Shown: positions 45,029 through 55,014, counted from the stretch's first letter. The stretch: 64,000 bases of DNA from Altererythrobacter sp. KTW20L (GCF_023501975.1 NZ_JAMFLH010000004.1:187001-251000); one strand, 5' to 3'. The notes: generated by a model not told the origin, from the sequence alone. Translations and numbers: made by a program.

Positions 45029-45410
45029 TTCGCCTTTAGTTGGGCGGCCGCATGGGCCGTCACGCAAAAACCGGGGTTTCGCAGGCATCGGTATGGGATT
45101 CCAGCCCACCCACCTGATCGAGTCCCGTTTTGGCCCGAGATTGTCAAACTTTGTCATCAAAGTGCTCTTTACGTAAATACACGTAGTGCGTTAAGGATAA
45201 TGCAGGCCCGGGCATGGGGTCTTGGGGAGAACAGGGTAACAGGGGCATTTCACACATTGGATGGAGGGCGGGCGCGTTGTTTGCCGCTTGCGGGCCGTAA
45301 GGTCGCAGTCCCATTCTATGCGAGGTCGTTGTCTTCGAGAAGTCCCTACACCCGACAAGCGTCATGCTAGCAATTGCAGCGTTTCGTATTCGATTTATTG
45401 GAGACAATTG
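45029..45410. other. Intergenic region between divergent genes, upstream of the adhesin
   Basis: About 380 bases. TTGTCA occurs twice in ten bases (45141 and 45151), followed by an inverted repeat TACGT-AAATAC-ACGTA (45170-45185). These may belong to a promoter or operator for either divergent gene. No gene is supported. Confidence 0.45.
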
Positions 45411-47660
45411 ATGATCAAAGTCAGAAAAACCATTCTGTGCGGCACCGCCCTTTCGGCGCTGGTGTTTGCCCTTCCGGCGCAAGCACAGATCACCATCGGT
45501 TTCGATCCGATCGAAGTTAACGACGGTGCTCCCGACGGGATCAACAATGGTGCAACGCTCGACACCAATGGTGGCAATATCGAACTTGGCGGGGGCGACA
45601 TCTTCACCCAAGGTGGCGACATCAACGGTTTCAATGTGAGTGCATCGGGCAACCTGACCACTGGCAACGACCTGATCGTCGCAGACGCCGGCTCGTTCGG
45701 CGGCAACGTGTCGGTCGCACTCAATCTCGATGTCGATGGCTTCACCACCACCGATGGCATCACCAACGACGGCAATATCTCCACCACCACCCTCAGCGCG
45801 ACTGGCAATGTCTCGGCGGGCAGCTTCACCGGCAATGTCACGGGTAATGTGACCGGCGACCTGACCGGCAACGTCACGGGTAATGTGACTGGCGACCTGA
45901 CCGGCAATGTTACTGGTGGAACCGTTTCGGCCACCACACTTACCACTTCCGGTGATGCTGCCGTGGGCGGTGATCTTGTTGTGTTTGGCGACGTGGGTGT
46001 TGTCGGCGCGATCGGGGCTACCGATGCCTTTGTCGACAACAATTTGGTAGTTGACAATGATGCCTCCGTTGGCGGCGATCTGGCGGTAACCGGCGATGTG
46101 TCGGCCACCAACGGCAACTTTAGCGGCAGCGTGGATATCGCCGGCAACCTGGATGTCGACGGTGTAATCTTCTCCTCGACCTTCTCGGACGTCCTCATTG
46201 CCGATGACCTGACGGTTATTGGCGATGTGGCCGCAGAGGATGGCAGCTTCAGCGGCGATGTCGGTGTGGCGGGCACTTTGGCCGCGGGTGATGTGGAAAC
46301 CGATCAGGTGACCTCGGCCACCGGCACGCTGACGCTCAGCTCGACCGGGCCGAGCAACATTGCCATCAACGAGGAAAGCATTGTGCTGCATGGCGGCTCG
46401 TCCTCGACCACGGTGACAATCGATGACAACGGCATCCTGGTGGAAGACACCACCAACGGTCAGACCTTCGCCCTTGATGATGCCGGCAACGGCACCTTCG
46501 CCGGCAACGTGGCGGCAGTGGATGGCAACTTCACCGGCAGCGTCAACGCACCGACCGTGAATGCCGATCAAGTGAATGCCGATGACGTAAACGCCAACAC
46601 GGTCGACGCCAACACCGTCAATGCCGGGTCGGTCAACGCGACCACCGGCAACCTGGGCACGGTGAACGCCACGACCGGCAACATTGCCACGGTCAACGCC
46701 TCTGCCGTGAACTCCACCACCGCCACGATCGGCACGGTGAACGCCACCACCGCCAACGTCGGCACGGTGAACTTCAATGTGGCAAACGGCAACACGGCCA
46801 ACATCGGCACGGTGAACTCTTCGGCAACGAACACCGGCACCCTTTTTGTCGCCAATAATGCCACGGTCGTTGGCAACCTCGACGTCGATGGTGTCACGAC
46901 CACCGACGGCATCATCAACGATGGCAACATCGCCACCACCACGCTCAGCACCACCGGCAACGCCACCATCGGTGGCGATCTGGCTGTGGCTGGCCTCACC
47001 AATGCCAACGGCGGCCTGGCCACCAATGGTGCGAACATCACCACGGCCGGCGGCACGATCAACACCGGCGCAGGTTCGATCACCACGACGGGTGCGGTCA
47101 ACGCCGGCTCGGCCACGGTGACCGGCCTGACCAGCACCGGCACGCTCACCACCACCGGCGCTGCCACGATCGGCACCTCGCTGGCTGTCGGCACCAGCAT
47201 CACGGCTGGCGGCAACATCTCGACCACCAGCGGCGACATCGTCACCGTGACCGGTGACGTTGTGGCCGGCGGGATCCGTCTCGACAGCTCGACCGGCCGG
47301 ATCACCGGTGTGTCGAACGGTGTTGCGGCGACCGATGCGGTCAACCTCGGCCAGCTTAACGGCGCAGTCACAACGCTGAACGCCCGCATCGATGCAACCA
47401 ACCTGCGCGTGACGGACCTCGAAGGCCGCTCTGCACAGGCCTTCCAGGGTGTTGCCATGGGCTTCGCGATGAACGCTGCGCCGCTCAACCTCGCCAATGG
47501 CGAAGGCGGTATCGCAGTCGGCGGCGGCGTGTTCGAAGGTGAATACGCCGGTGCCGTCCGCGCCCAGTTCGTCACCGAAAACGGCTTTGGCATCGGTGCC
47601 AATATCGGCTTCTCGGAAGACGCGGTTGGCGGCGGCGTGGGTGCCAGCATCAAGTTCTGA
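45411..47660 (+). CDS. Trimeric autotransporter-like adhesin
   Basis: 749 residues from ATG 45411 with a signal peptide (IKVRKTILCGTALSALVFALPAQA). The passenger is built from short imperfect repeats of V/T-N-A-T-T-G-N type, predicted beta-helical, and is rich in Thr, Asn and Gly with no Cys after the signal. A neck motif ATDAVNLGQLNGAV at about 640 leads to a short coiled coil (LNARIDATNLRVTDLEGR) and a C-terminal anchor of about 80 residues ending GGGVGASIKF, as in YadA-type adhesins. Expected to trimerise in the outer membrane. A terminator follows. Confidence 0.82.
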   Translation: MIKVRKTILCGTALSALVFALPAQAQITIGFDPIEVNDGAPDGINNGATLDTNGGNIELGGGDIFTQGGDINGFNVSASGNLTTGNDLIVADAGSFGGNVSVALNLDVDGFTTTDGITNDGNISTTTLSATGNVSAGSFTGNVTGNVTGDLTGNVTGNVTGDLTGNVTGGTVSATTLTTSGDAAVGGDLVVFGDVGVVGAIGATDAFVDNNLVVDNDASVGGDLAVTGDVSATNGNFSGSVDIAGNLDVDGVIFSSTFSDVLIADDLTVIGDVAAEDGSFSGDVGVAGTLAAGDVETDQVTSATGTLTLSSTGPSNIAINEESIVLHGGSSSTTVTIDDNGILVEDTTNGQTFALDDAGNGTFAGNVAAVDGNFTGSVNAPTVNADQVNADDVNANTVDANTVNAGSVNATTGNLGTVNATTGNIATVNASAVNSTTATIGTVNATTANVGTVNFNVANGNTANIGTVNSSATNTGTLFVANNATVVGNLDVDGVTTTDGIINDGNIATTTLSTTGNATIGGDLAVAGLTNANGGLATNGANITTAGGTINTGAGSITTTGAVNAGSATVTGLTSTGTLTTTGAATIGTSLAVGTSITAGGNISTTSGDIVTVTGDVVAGGIRLDSSTGRITGVSNGVAATDAVNLGQLNGAVTTLNARIDATNLRVTDLEGRSAQAFQGVAMGFAMNAAPLNLANGEGGIAVGGGVFEGEYAGAVRAQFVTENGFGIGANIGFSEDAVGGGVGASIKF
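45828..45919 (+). repeat. 36-base tandem repeat within the adhesin gene
   Basis: Two nearly identical 36-base units (45828-45863 and 45864-45899) and a partial third encode TGNVTGNVTGDL repeats. Likely product of slippage or recombination and a site of length variation. Confidence 0.85.
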
Positions 47661-47689
47661 TCCTTTTCGGATACAGATCAGGAAAAATC

Positions 47690-47728
47690 GGTCGGCGGTC
47701 CTCCTCGGAGGGCCGCCGATCTGCTTTT
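47690..47728 (+). terminator. Rho-independent terminator after the adhesin gene
   Basis: A long GC-rich stem with CGGCGG (47693-47698) pairing to CCGCCG (47713-47718), extended inward by TCCTCC/GGAGGG, is followed by ATCTGCTTTT. Confidence 0.8.
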
Positions 47729-47799
47729 CAAGGCAGGGATTCTGCGCCATGTTGCAGTGCAACCGCGGCCATGTGTGCCGGCGCAAAAGGAACCCCGCC

Positions 47800-49056
47800 G
47801 TGAGATATCTCCTCCCGCTTGCCGCGTTCGCCCTCCTCGCCTATCCCGCCGCCGCCCAGCGCCAGTCGCCCGAGGCAGTCGCCCGTGCCGCGCTGGAGAA
47901 TGCTCCGGTGTTCGACGGCCATAACGACATGCCCGGCCAGTTGCGTGAAAGGTTCGGCAACGTCATCGGCAGTTTCGATTTCAACGACGGGATCGACGTA
48001 CCGCCCAGCGGGTGGGGCAGCCCTTCGATGCACACAGACCTGCCGCGCCTGCGCCAGGGCCAGGTGGGTGCCCAGTTCTGGTCGGTCTATGTCTCGGCCA
48101 GCCTGCCCGGACCCGAAGCTGCCGTTGCGGTGATGGAGCAGATCGACGTGACGAAGCGGCTGATCGCCCGTTACCCCGACCAGCTCGAACTCGTGACCAC
48201 GGCGGCCGAAGTCGAGGCGGCGATGCGGCGTGGCCGGATCGCCTCGATGATCGGGATGGAAGGCGGCAATGCGATCGCCGACAGCCTGGCGGTGCTGCGC
48301 CAGATGCACGCGCTGGGCGCACGCTATCTCACCCTCACCCATTCGGCCACGACCCGCTGGGCCGACAGCGCGACGGACGTGCCGCGCCACGGGGGCTTGA
48401 GCGAATTCGGCGTGCTGGTGGTGCGCGAGATGGCGCGGTTGGGCATGATGGTCGATCTCAGCCATGTCAGCGAGGAGACGATGCACGATGCGTTGGATGC
48501 CATCGGCGCGCCGGTGATCTTCAGCCACTCGGGCGCGCGGGCGGTGAACGGCCATGCGCGCAACGTGCCCGATAGCGTGCTCGAACGCCTGCCGCAGGAA
48601 GGCGGCATCGTGATGGTGGTGGGCTTGCCGGCCTTCCTCGACGAAGACCTGCGCCAGCACGGCGCCAACCGGGCCGCCGAACAGGCGCGGCTCAACAACC
48701 TGTTCCTCGGCCAGCCGCAGGAAGTTGCCGCCCGTATGGCCGAATGGGACAGGGCGAATGCCGCGCCACTGGCGACGGTTTCGGACATGGCCGACCATAT
48801 CGACCATGTCCGCGCGGTAGCGGGTATCGATCACATCGGCATCGGCGGCGACTATGACGGCATGGCCACGGGACCGGTCGGGATGGAGGACGTTTCGGGC
48901 TATCCCGCCCTGTTCACCGAACTGGCGCGGCGCGGCTATTCACGGACCGATCTGGAAAAGATCGCCAACCGCAATATGCTCCGGGTCTTGCGCGAGGTAG
49001 AGGCGCACGCTGCCAGCCTGACGGGCATGGCTCCACTCGAAACGCCGGTTAACTAG
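47800..49056 (+). CDS. Membrane dipeptidase (peptidase M19), exported
   Basis: 418 residues from GTG 47800 with AAAAGGA upstream; the signal peptide RYLLPLAAFALLAYPAAAQ begins there. Metal ligands of M19 dipeptidases are visible: FDGHNDMP (HxD), MIGMEGG (bridging Glu), LTHSATTRWAD, and DLSHVSEETM with ISHSGARAV-like FSHSGARAV. The later DHIGIGGDYDG supplies the Asp region. It hydrolyses dipeptides, including some D-residues, in the periplasm. Downstream of the adhesin terminator, so transcribed separately. Confidence 0.9.
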   Translation: MRYLLPLAAFALLAYPAAAQRQSPEAVARAALENAPVFDGHNDMPGQLRERFGNVIGSFDFNDGIDVPPSGWGSPSMHTDLPRLRQGQVGAQFWSVYVSASLPGPEAAVAVMEQIDVTKRLIARYPDQLELVTTAAEVEAAMRRGRIASMIGMEGGNAIADSLAVLRQMHALGARYLTLTHSATTRWADSATDVPRHGGLSEFGVLVVREMARLGMMVDLSHVSEETMHDALDAIGAPVIFSHSGARAVNGHARNVPDSVLERLPQEGGIVMVVGLPAFLDEDLRQHGANRAAEQARLNNLFLGQPQEVAARMAEWDRANAAPLATVSDMADHIDHVRAVAGIDHIGIGGDYDGMATGPVGMEDVSGYPALFTELARRGYSRTDLEKIANRNMLRVLREVEAHAASLTGMAPLETPVN

Positions 49057-49076
49057 CTCGCCGCCAAAGGGCGCGG

Positions 49077-49289
49077 CTATTCCATGCCTTGGGTTACAGC
49101 GGGATCGGCGGTGCGATTCGTTTCATCTACGGTATCGCTTTGCGTCATTGCCGGGATGATCCACACGGCGGACATGGCGATCACGGCCAGGAGCAGGCTG
49201 AAGCCCAGCACATAGCGCACGATGCCCGGGGTGGATCCGGCACGCGCCTCGTTGGTTTCGGTATGAACTTCTTCTCCGCGGCGTTCCAT
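49077..49289 (-). CDS. Small single-helix membrane protein
   Basis: 70 residues: a charged N-terminus (MERRGEEVHTETNEARAG), one helix (IVRYVLGFSLLLAVIAMSAVWIIPAM) and a polar acidic tail. Topology suggests a bitopic inner-membrane protein. Located 90 bases downstream of dapD on the same strand and possibly co-transcribed. Family not recognised. Confidence 0.6.
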   Translation of the reverse strand: MERRGEEVHTETNEARAGSTPGIVRYVLGFSLLLAVIAMSAVWIIPAMTQSDTVDETNRTADPAVTQGME

Positions 49290-49379
49290 TGTCGATCCCT
49301 TCAGTGGCCTGTTTGCCAGTGGGGAATCTACGGTTCACCGGGCGAATCGTTCCGTCGGGGCGGTGTCGGGGAACGCCGA

Positions 49380-50219
49380 TCAGTCGCGCAGCAGCTCGTT
49401 GATGCCGGTCTTCGAGCGGGTCTGGGCGTCCACGGTCTTGACGATCACTGCGCAGTAGAGGCTGGGTCCGGGCGAGCCATCGGGCAGGGGCTTGCCGGGC
49501 ATCGAGCCGGGCACGACCACGGCATAGGGCGGCACGCGGCCATAGTGGACCTCGCCCGTGGCGCGATCGACGATCTTGGTCGAAGCGCCGATGTACACGC
49601 CCATGGACAGGACTGCGCCTTCGCAGACCCGCACGCCTTCCACCACTTCGCTGCGCGCGCCGATGAAGCAGCCGTCCTCGATCACCACAGGACCGGCCTG
49701 AAGGGGTTCGAGCACGCCGCCGATGCCGACCCCGCCCGACAGGTGGACGTTTTTGCCGATCTGCGCGCAGGAGCCGACCGTGGCCCAAGTATCGACCATC
49801 GAACCATCGCCGACATTGGCGCCGATGTTGATGAAGCTGGGCATCACCACCACGCCGCGCCCAATGTGCGAACCACGCCGCACCACCGCGCCGGGCACGA
49901 TGCGGAAACCCGCCTCGCGAAAGCGGTTCTCGCCCCAGCCGGCAAATTTGCTCGGCACCTTGTCGAATGCCGGAGCGCCAGCCGATCCGCCATCGACCAC
50001 CTCGTTATCGTTCAACCGGAATGACAGCAGGACGGCCTTTTTCAACCACTGGTTGACCTGCCAGCCGCCCGAGCCATCGGGTTCGGCGACCCGCGCCTTG
50101 CCACTGTCGAGCAGTTCGAGCGCAGCTTCCACTACCTCGCGCACGTCAGTGCTGGCGGGTGTCACGCTGTCGCGTGCATCCCACGCCTGTTCGATGGCCT
50201 GTTCAAGATCGCCGCTCAT
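49380..50219 (-). CDS. dapD: 2,3,4,5-tetrahydropyridine-2,6-dicarboxylate N-succinyltransferase
   Basis: 279 residues. The left-handed beta-helix is clear from hexapeptide repeats ([40 protein letters not shown]), with [28 protein letters not shown] as the signature. It carries out the succinylation step of the DAP/lysine pathway in the cytoplasm. Normal length. No other dap genes nearby. Confidence 0.95.
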   Translation of the reverse strand: MSGDLEQAIEQAWDARDSVTPASTDVREVVEAALELLDSGKARVAEPDGSGGWQVNQWLKKAVLLSFRLNDNEVVDGGSAGAPAFDKVPSKFAGWGENRFREAGFRIVPGAVVRRGSHIGRGVVVMPSFINIGANVGDGSMVDTWATVGSCAQIGKNVHLSGGVGIGGVLEPLQAGPVVIEDGCFIGARSEVVEGVRVCEGAVLSMGVYIGASTKIVDRATGEVHYGRVPPYAVVVPGSMPGKPLPDGSPGPSLYCAVIVKTVDAQTRSKTGINELLRD

Positions 50220-50343
50220 GGTCTTTATTCCCCGTATTCATGGTCGGTGCAGGCGCTAGCTTGCACGGGCGGCCCACGCAACCGCGCGAATGGACACGGG
50301 CGCGAAAATGCGGCCATGTACGGAACCGGCAAGGAGGCATTGC

Positions 50344-52710
50344 ATGAACATCTCACTTGTCTCCGGACTTGGGCGCCGCGCCCTGTTGCTGGCAGCTTGC
50401 GCAATGCTGGCATCCTGCGGTGGCAGCGGGCCTTCGACAGGTCTGCCGCCGCCGCCGCCCGCCCCAACGCCTACCCCTGCTCCGACACCTCCTCCAACGC
50501 CCACGCCGACACCCACGCCCACACCGACGGCCTTTCCCGAGGCCGCAGTTCCATCCACCTTCAACACAGCCGAATTCCGCAATTCCGACGGGCCTCGCCA
50601 GCACAATGCCCATGCCGCCTGGGCGGCGGGGCATACCGGGGAGGGCGTGACCATTGCGGTAATCGACACCGGAATCGACAGCGACAGCCCCGAATTCGCC
50701 GGACGGCTGGCGGCGTCCTCGATCGACCTTTATGCCTCGCGCAATGCGCTCGACGGGCCGGATGACCATGGCACGCTGGTGGCGATGGTGGCCGGTGCCG
50801 CACGCGACAGCACCGGAGTGCTCGGCATGGCCTGGGGCGCCAGCCTGATGGCCATCCGCGCCGACGAGCCGGGCTCCTGCGCCGCCGAAAGCGCCGGTTC
50901 GGCTGAAGACTGCTCATTCCTAGACGACGATATCGCCCGCGGGGTGGACCATGCCGTGGCCAATGGCGCACGGGTCATCAACATCTCGCTGGGTGGCGAG
51001 GGCGGAGCCAATGCCACTTTGCAGCAGGCCGTGCGCAATGCGGCCGATGCAGGCGTCCTGGTGGTGGTTGCAGCCGGGAATGACGGGGCGCCCGCGCTCG
51101 ACGATTTCGGTCGCCAGATGATCGCTGCAGGCAACGGCGCGGTGGTCATGGTTGGCGCGGTCGATGAGCAATACCGGATGGCCGACTTTTCCAATCGCGC
51201 GGGCAATGACGGAGAGTTCTACCTCGCCGCGCGGGGCGAAGCGATCTGTTGCGTCTATGAGGATGGCGAGCTTTTCGTTGATGACGAGGGCTTTGCCTTT
51301 GTCGTTTCCGGCACCAGCTTTGCCGCACCCCAAGTGGCGGGCGCTGCGGCGCTGCTGGCACAGGCCTTTCCCAACCTTACCGGACGGCAGCTCGCTGATA
51401 TCCTGCTGCGCAGCGCCTTCGATGCCGGGGCCAGCGGCACCGATAACGTGTTTGGGCGGGGAGTGCTGGATGTAAATGCGGCCCTCCAGCCCATCGGCGC
51501 GACATCGCTGGCGGGTGGCACCGGGGCTTTTTCGCTGAGCGAGGCGAGCGGCACCCTGTCGCCTGCCATGGGCGATGCCCTGGCCGGCAACGGCCTGACC
51601 ACAGTGATCCTCGATGAATATGCCCGCGCTTTCGATGCCACGCTGGCGGGATCGTTCCGCAGCGCCAATCAGCGCAGTCTGCTGCATGGCGCGCTGGCGG
51701 GGCAGCACAGGCAGATGGGCGGCAGCAACGGACAGGCGTCGGTCGCCTTCACCGTGGATGGCAGCGGGCGGCCCGAAGCCCTGCGGCTGACCTCGGGTGA
51801 GGCGGAGAAGGCGCGGGTGCTGGCCGCGCGGGTTACCATGCAGCTTTCGCCGCAGGTGCAGTTCGGCTTTGCCTATGCGCAAGGGGCGGACGGGCTGGTG
51901 GCGCAGTTGCAGGGGCAGGATCGGCCCGCCTTCATGATCGCCGGGTCATCGGCAGGGGATACCGGGCTGGTAGAGCGCAGCGATGCCGCCTTTGCCCTGC
52001 GCCATCGGCTGGGCGCCTGGGGACTGACGGTCAGTGCGGCCAGTGGTGAGGCCTGGTCGGCAGCCGCCGACCGCAGCCTTGCAGCCCTGCGCGGGCAAGT
52101 ACGGCGCGAGGGCGTGACTACCGCCGAGCTGGCGCTGGACCGAAGCTTTGGTGATTTCCAGACCGCGCTGGGCGTGAGCTGGTTGGGCGAGGAGGCGAGC
52201 CTGCTGGGCGCTTTCTTCCAGCCCGGACTGGGACTGGCGGGGGCCGACAGCCTGTTCGTCGATGCCTCGGCCCGATGGGCTCCGGACCCGCGCTGGCGGT
52301 TCCGCTTGAGTTACCGGCAGGGGCACACGGTTGCCCGGCAAAGCACAATCGTGGCGGCCGGATCCAGCCTGTCCTCGCGCGCATTTGCCTTCGATGTCGA
52401 GCGTCGCGGGATTTTTCATGGTCACGATGCGCTCGCCCTGCGGGTGTCCCAGCCCTTGCGGGTGGAGGGCGGATCGCTCGGCCTGTCGCTGCCTACGGGA
52501 TGGGATTACGCCACCCTCAGCGCTTCGCGCGGGCTGCAATGGCTGTCTCTGGCGCCTTCGGGGCGGGAACTCGATGCGGAACTGGCGTGGCGCGGGGCCC
52601 TGTGGGGCGGACAGGCGGCGACAAGCGCTTACTGGCGGCGGGATCCTGGCCATATTGCGGACATGCCCGACGACAAGGGCCTGGCCCTGCGCTGGAGCCG
52701 CAGCTTCTAG
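50344..52710 (+). CDS. S8 subtilase lipoprotein with (TP)n linker and autotransporter-like C-terminus
   Basis: 788 residues from ATG 50344. The lipobox is MLASC (Cys25), followed by a Pro/Thr linker to about 62 and the subtilisin domain with the complete triad: D108 in VIDTG, H142 in DDHGT, S325 in SGTSFAAP. The region from about 400 to the end is rich in beta strands with terminal aromatic RSF, resembling an autotransporter barrel. A lipid anchor together with a barrel is unusual. Likely a surface-exposed protease. The linker again uses short Thr-Pro codon repeats. Confidence 0.85.
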   Translation: MNISLVSGLGRRALLLAACAMLASCGGSGPSTGLPPPPPAPTPTPAPTPPPTPTPTPTPTPTAFPEAAVPSTFNTAEFRNSDGPRQHNAHAAWAAGHTGEGVTIAVIDTGIDSDSPEFAGRLAASSIDLYASRNALDGPDDHGTLVAMVAGAARDSTGVLGMAWGASLMAIRADEPGSCAAESAGSAEDCSFLDDDIARGVDHAVANGARVINISLGGEGGANATLQQAVRNAADAGVLVVVAAGNDGAPALDDFGRQMIAAGNGAVVMVGAVDEQYRMADFSNRAGNDGEFYLAARGEAICCVYEDGELFVDDEGFAFVVSGTSFAAPQVAGAAALLAQAFPNLTGRQLADILLRSAFDAGASGTDNVFGRGVLDVNAALQPIGATSLAGGTGAFSLSEASGTLSPAMGDALAGNGLTTVILDEYARAFDATLAGSFRSANQRSLLHGALAGQHRQMGGSNGQASVAFTVDGSGRPEALRLTSGEAEKARVLAARVTMQLSPQVQFGFAYAQGADGLVAQLQGQDRPAFMIAGSSAGDTGLVERSDAAFALRHRLGAWGLTVSAASGEAWSAAADRSLAALRGQVRREGVTTAELALDRSFGDFQTALGVSWLGEEASLLGAFFQPGLGLAGADSLFVDASARWAPDPRWRFRLSYRQGHTVARQSTIVAAGSSLSSRAFAFDVERRGIFHGHDALALRVSQPLRVEGGSLGLSLPTGWDYATLSASRGLQWLSLAPSGRELDAELAWRGALWGGQAATSAYWRRDPGHIADMPDDKGLALRWSRSF

Positions 52711-52720
52711 GCCATCAGGC

Positions 52721-53356
52721 CTAGACCATCAGGTGGCGCACGAAATCGACGAGGCCGGTCTGGCGCGCGCGCTTCATCCGTTCGGCTTCCAGGATCGTGC
52801 GGACCTTGGTGAAGCAATCTTCGATATTGTCGTTGACCACGACATAGTCATAGCCGTCCCAGTGGCTGATCTCGTCCTTGGCGCGGGCCATGCGCCCGGC
52901 GACGACTTCGGCGCTGTCGGTTCCGCGCGAGCTCAGCCGGTGTTCCAGCTCGGCCAAGCTGGGCGGCAAAAGGAACACGCGGACCACGTCTGTCTCGGCC
53001 CGCTGGTAGAGTTGCTGGGTGCCCTGCCAGTCGATATCGAACAGGAAATCGCGGCCTTCCTTCAGGCCAGCCTTGATCTGTGCCTTGGGCGTTCCGTAAC
53101 AATTGCCGAACACCCGCGCCCATTCAAGGAACTCGCCATCTTCCACCATGCGGTCGAATTCGGCCTGGTCGGTGAAGATGTAGTCCTTGCCCGCCACTTC
53201 TCCCGGCCGCATCGGTCGCGTGGTGACCGAGACCGACATGCCGATGCCCGGCACTTGCTCCAAGAGCTTGCGGGCAATCGTGGTCTTGCCCGCGCCTGAT
53301 GGCGACGATAGGATGAACATCAGCCCGCGGCGGGGGAGGTGGGCGGAATCGGCCAT
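52721..53356 (-). CDS. gmk: Guanylate kinase
   Basis: 211 residues from ATG 53356. P-loop SSPSGAGKTT, the GMP-binding SVTTRPMRPGEVAGKDYIF and FDIDWQGTQQL segments, and the lid LPPSLAELEHRL are all present. It phosphorylates GMP to GDP. Convergent with the subtilase gene, 10 bases apart. Upstream on the same strand is a gene of unknown function. Confidence 0.95.
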   Translation of the reverse strand: MADSAHLPRRGLMFILSSPSGAGKTTIARKLLEQVPGIGMSVSVTTRPMRPGEVAGKDYIFTDQAEFDRMVEDGEFLEWARVFGNCYGTPKAQIKAGLKEGRDFLFDIDWQGTQQLYQRAETDVVRVFLLPPSLAELEHRLSSRGTDSAEVVAGRMARAKDEISHWDGYDYVVVNDNIEDCFTKVRTILEAERMKRARQTGLVDFVRHLMV

Positions 53357-53403
53357 GCCCGCTCCTGCACAGCAGCGGGCCATTTTTCAAGTGCGGCGCA
53401 AGA

Positions 53404-53790
53404 TCAATCCTCGGACATCTCGAGCAGTTCGGCATCGCCTTCGCGCGTGGCCTGGTGGCGTGACTTGCCGCGTTCGTACAGCAGCTTGGCGGCAATTCCC
53501 GTGCCCACCAGCATGGCACCGGGTATCGAGTTCGTTGCCAGCCGGGCCACTGCGACCGAGACCAGCGTCCGGCCAAGCGAGCGGTTGTGCACGATCTCGC
53601 GCGCCGTGTCCTTGCCATAGCGCTGCTTGAGAAAGCCACGCTGGACAACGCGCCGCAGCAGGTAGGAACCTGTCCGCATAACGATATCGGCCAGCAGCAG
53701 GTTGGTGGCAGGATTGTCGGTAACCCCGGGGACTTCGGCTGCGGGTCGGCTCACGCCTTTCCCTGTATTCTTGCCTGTGCGTCGCGCCAT
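53404..53790 (-). CDS. Conserved-looking hypothetical protein
   Basis: 128 residues with a basic start (MARRTGKNTGKGVSRPA), then helices around LLLADIVMRTGSYLLRRVVQRGFLKQRYG and a hydrophobic stretch NSIPGAMLVGTGIAAKLLYERG that may be membrane-associated. An acidic tail (GDAELLEMSED) follows. I recognise the type as a sphingomonad protein of unknown function. Same strand as gmk and sspB. Confidence 0.6.
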   Translation of the reverse strand: MARRTGKNTGKGVSRPAAEVPGVTDNPATNLLLADIVMRTGSYLLRRVVQRGFLKQRYGKDTAREIVHNRSLGRTLVSVAVARLATNSIPGAMLVGTGIAAKLLYERGKSRHQATREGDAELLEMSED

Positions 53791-53807
53791 CGGTTGGGTC
53801 CCTTGAA

Positions 53808-54314
53808 CTACTTCTTCCTTCCGAAATCCACGGAAACGACATTCGATCCATCATCCGCCTTTACAACCGGACCGCCATCGCCGCCGCCATTGGGGCCGTC
53901 GTTTTCCGGATCATCGTGGTCGGTCGGTTCGACATCGGTCGTGGCGGCCTGGAACTGCAGACCGAAGTCGACCGCCGGATCGACGAAGGCAGTGATCGCG
54001 GCAAAGGGAATGATCAGCTCCGCCGGACGCTGGTTGAATGACAGGCCGACCGAAAAGCCGGTATCGCCTACCTTCAGGCCCCAGAACTTGTTCTGCAGAA
54101 CGATCGTCATCTCGTCGGGGAAACGCTCGCGCAGGTCGGTGCGCAGTTGCACACCCGGCGCAGTCGTCTTGAAGGTGATGTAGAAGTGGTGCGCGCCGGG
54201 CAGCATGCCGCCCGAAGCTTCCACTTCGCCCAGCACGCGACCGACCACGGCACGCAGGGCTTCCTGCACGATCTCGTCGTAAGGGATCAGGCTGTCGAGA
54301 TTATCCTGGCTCAT
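53808..54314 (-). CDS. sspB: SspB-family ClpXP adaptor protein (alphaproteobacterial type)
   Basis: 168 residues from ATG 54314 (MSQDNLDSLIPYDEIVQEALR). The stringent starvation protein B fold shows HHFYITFKT, LRERFPDEMTIVLQNKFWGL and FSVGLSFNQRPAELIIPFAAITAFVDP. The acidic, Gly-rich linker and the C-terminal NVVSVDFGRKK match an adaptor tail that docks on ClpX. It delivers ssrA-tagged proteins for degradation. Divergent from hisB. Confidence 0.9.
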   Translation of the reverse strand: MSQDNLDSLIPYDEIVQEALRAVVGRVLGEVEASGGMLPGAHHFYITFKTTAPGVQLRTDLRERFPDEMTIVLQNKFWGLKVGDTGFSVGLSFNQRPAELIIPFAAITAFVDPAVDFGLQFQAATTDVEPTDHDDPENDGPNGGGDGGPVVKADDGSNVVSVDFGRKK

Positions 54315-54420
54315 ATCGCAAGCTAGGTGACTATCGCGGGGCCGTTGGTCAAGGCGCAAAGCGACGGTCATCCACTGCGAGTCTCTTGCATGGGCGGCGC
54401 CGCGTCTTATAGGCAGGGCC

Positions 54421-55014
54421 ATGAGAACCGGCAGGACAGAGCGCAAGACAGCCGAAACCGATATCCTTGTCGAAGTGAACCTCGACGGGACGGGCACCTA
54501 TGACGTGTCCACCGGGATCGGCTTCCTGGATCACATGATCGAGCAATTCAGCCGACACTCGCTGATCGACGTGACGCTGAAAGTGCGGGGCGACCTGCAT
54601 GTGGACCAGCACCACACCACCGAAGACAGCGGCATCGCGCTCGGCCAGGCCTTGGCGCAGGCGATCGGCGACAAGGCCGGGATCGGCCGCTATGGCGAGG
54701 CGCATTCGCCGATGGACGAGACGCTGGCCCGCGTGGTGCTGGACATCTCGGGCCGCCCATACCTCGTATGGAAGTGCCGCTTCACCCAGGAAAAGCTGGG
54801 CGAGTGGGACACCGAACTGATCGAGCACTGGTTCCATTCGGTGGCCCAGGCTGCGGGCCTGACGCTGCACTGCCAGCTGCTCTACGGCCAGAACAACCAC
54901 CACATCTGCGAAGCCATGTACAAGGGACTTGCCCGCGCCATGCGCCAGGCGGTGGAACTGGACGCGCGCAAGGGCGGGGCCGTGCCCAGTACCAAGGGGC
55001 AGCTTGGTGGCTGA
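54421..55014 (+). CDS. hisB: Imidazoleglycerol-phosphate dehydratase
   Basis: 197 residues. Metal-binding histidine signatures are visible: [44 protein letters not shown] and [12 protein letters not shown] monofunctional IGP dehydratase of histidine synthesis. Its end overlaps hisH by eight bases. First gene of the his block; a promoter must lie in 54315-54420, between it and sspB. Confidence 0.96.
   Translation: MRTGRTERKTAETDILVEVNLDGTGTYDVSTGIGFLDHMIEQFSRHSLIDVTLKVRGDLHVDQHHTTEDSGIALGQALAQAIGDKAGIGRYGEAHSPMDETLARVVLDISGRPYLVWKCRFTQEKLGEWDTELIEHWFHSVAQAAGLTLHCQLLYGQNNHHICEAMYKGLARAMRQAVELDARKGGAVPSTKGQLGG

Noticed and set aside
45828-45919. CRISPR-like regular repeats
   Set aside because: The units are in-frame coding repeats with no unique spacers and no cas genes nearby.
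45144-47786. Long open frame (about 880 codons) antisense to the adhesin
   Set aside because: Its repeats mirror the Thr/Asn/Gly repeats of the adhesin; the plus-strand gene has signal peptide, neck motif, anchor and terminator.
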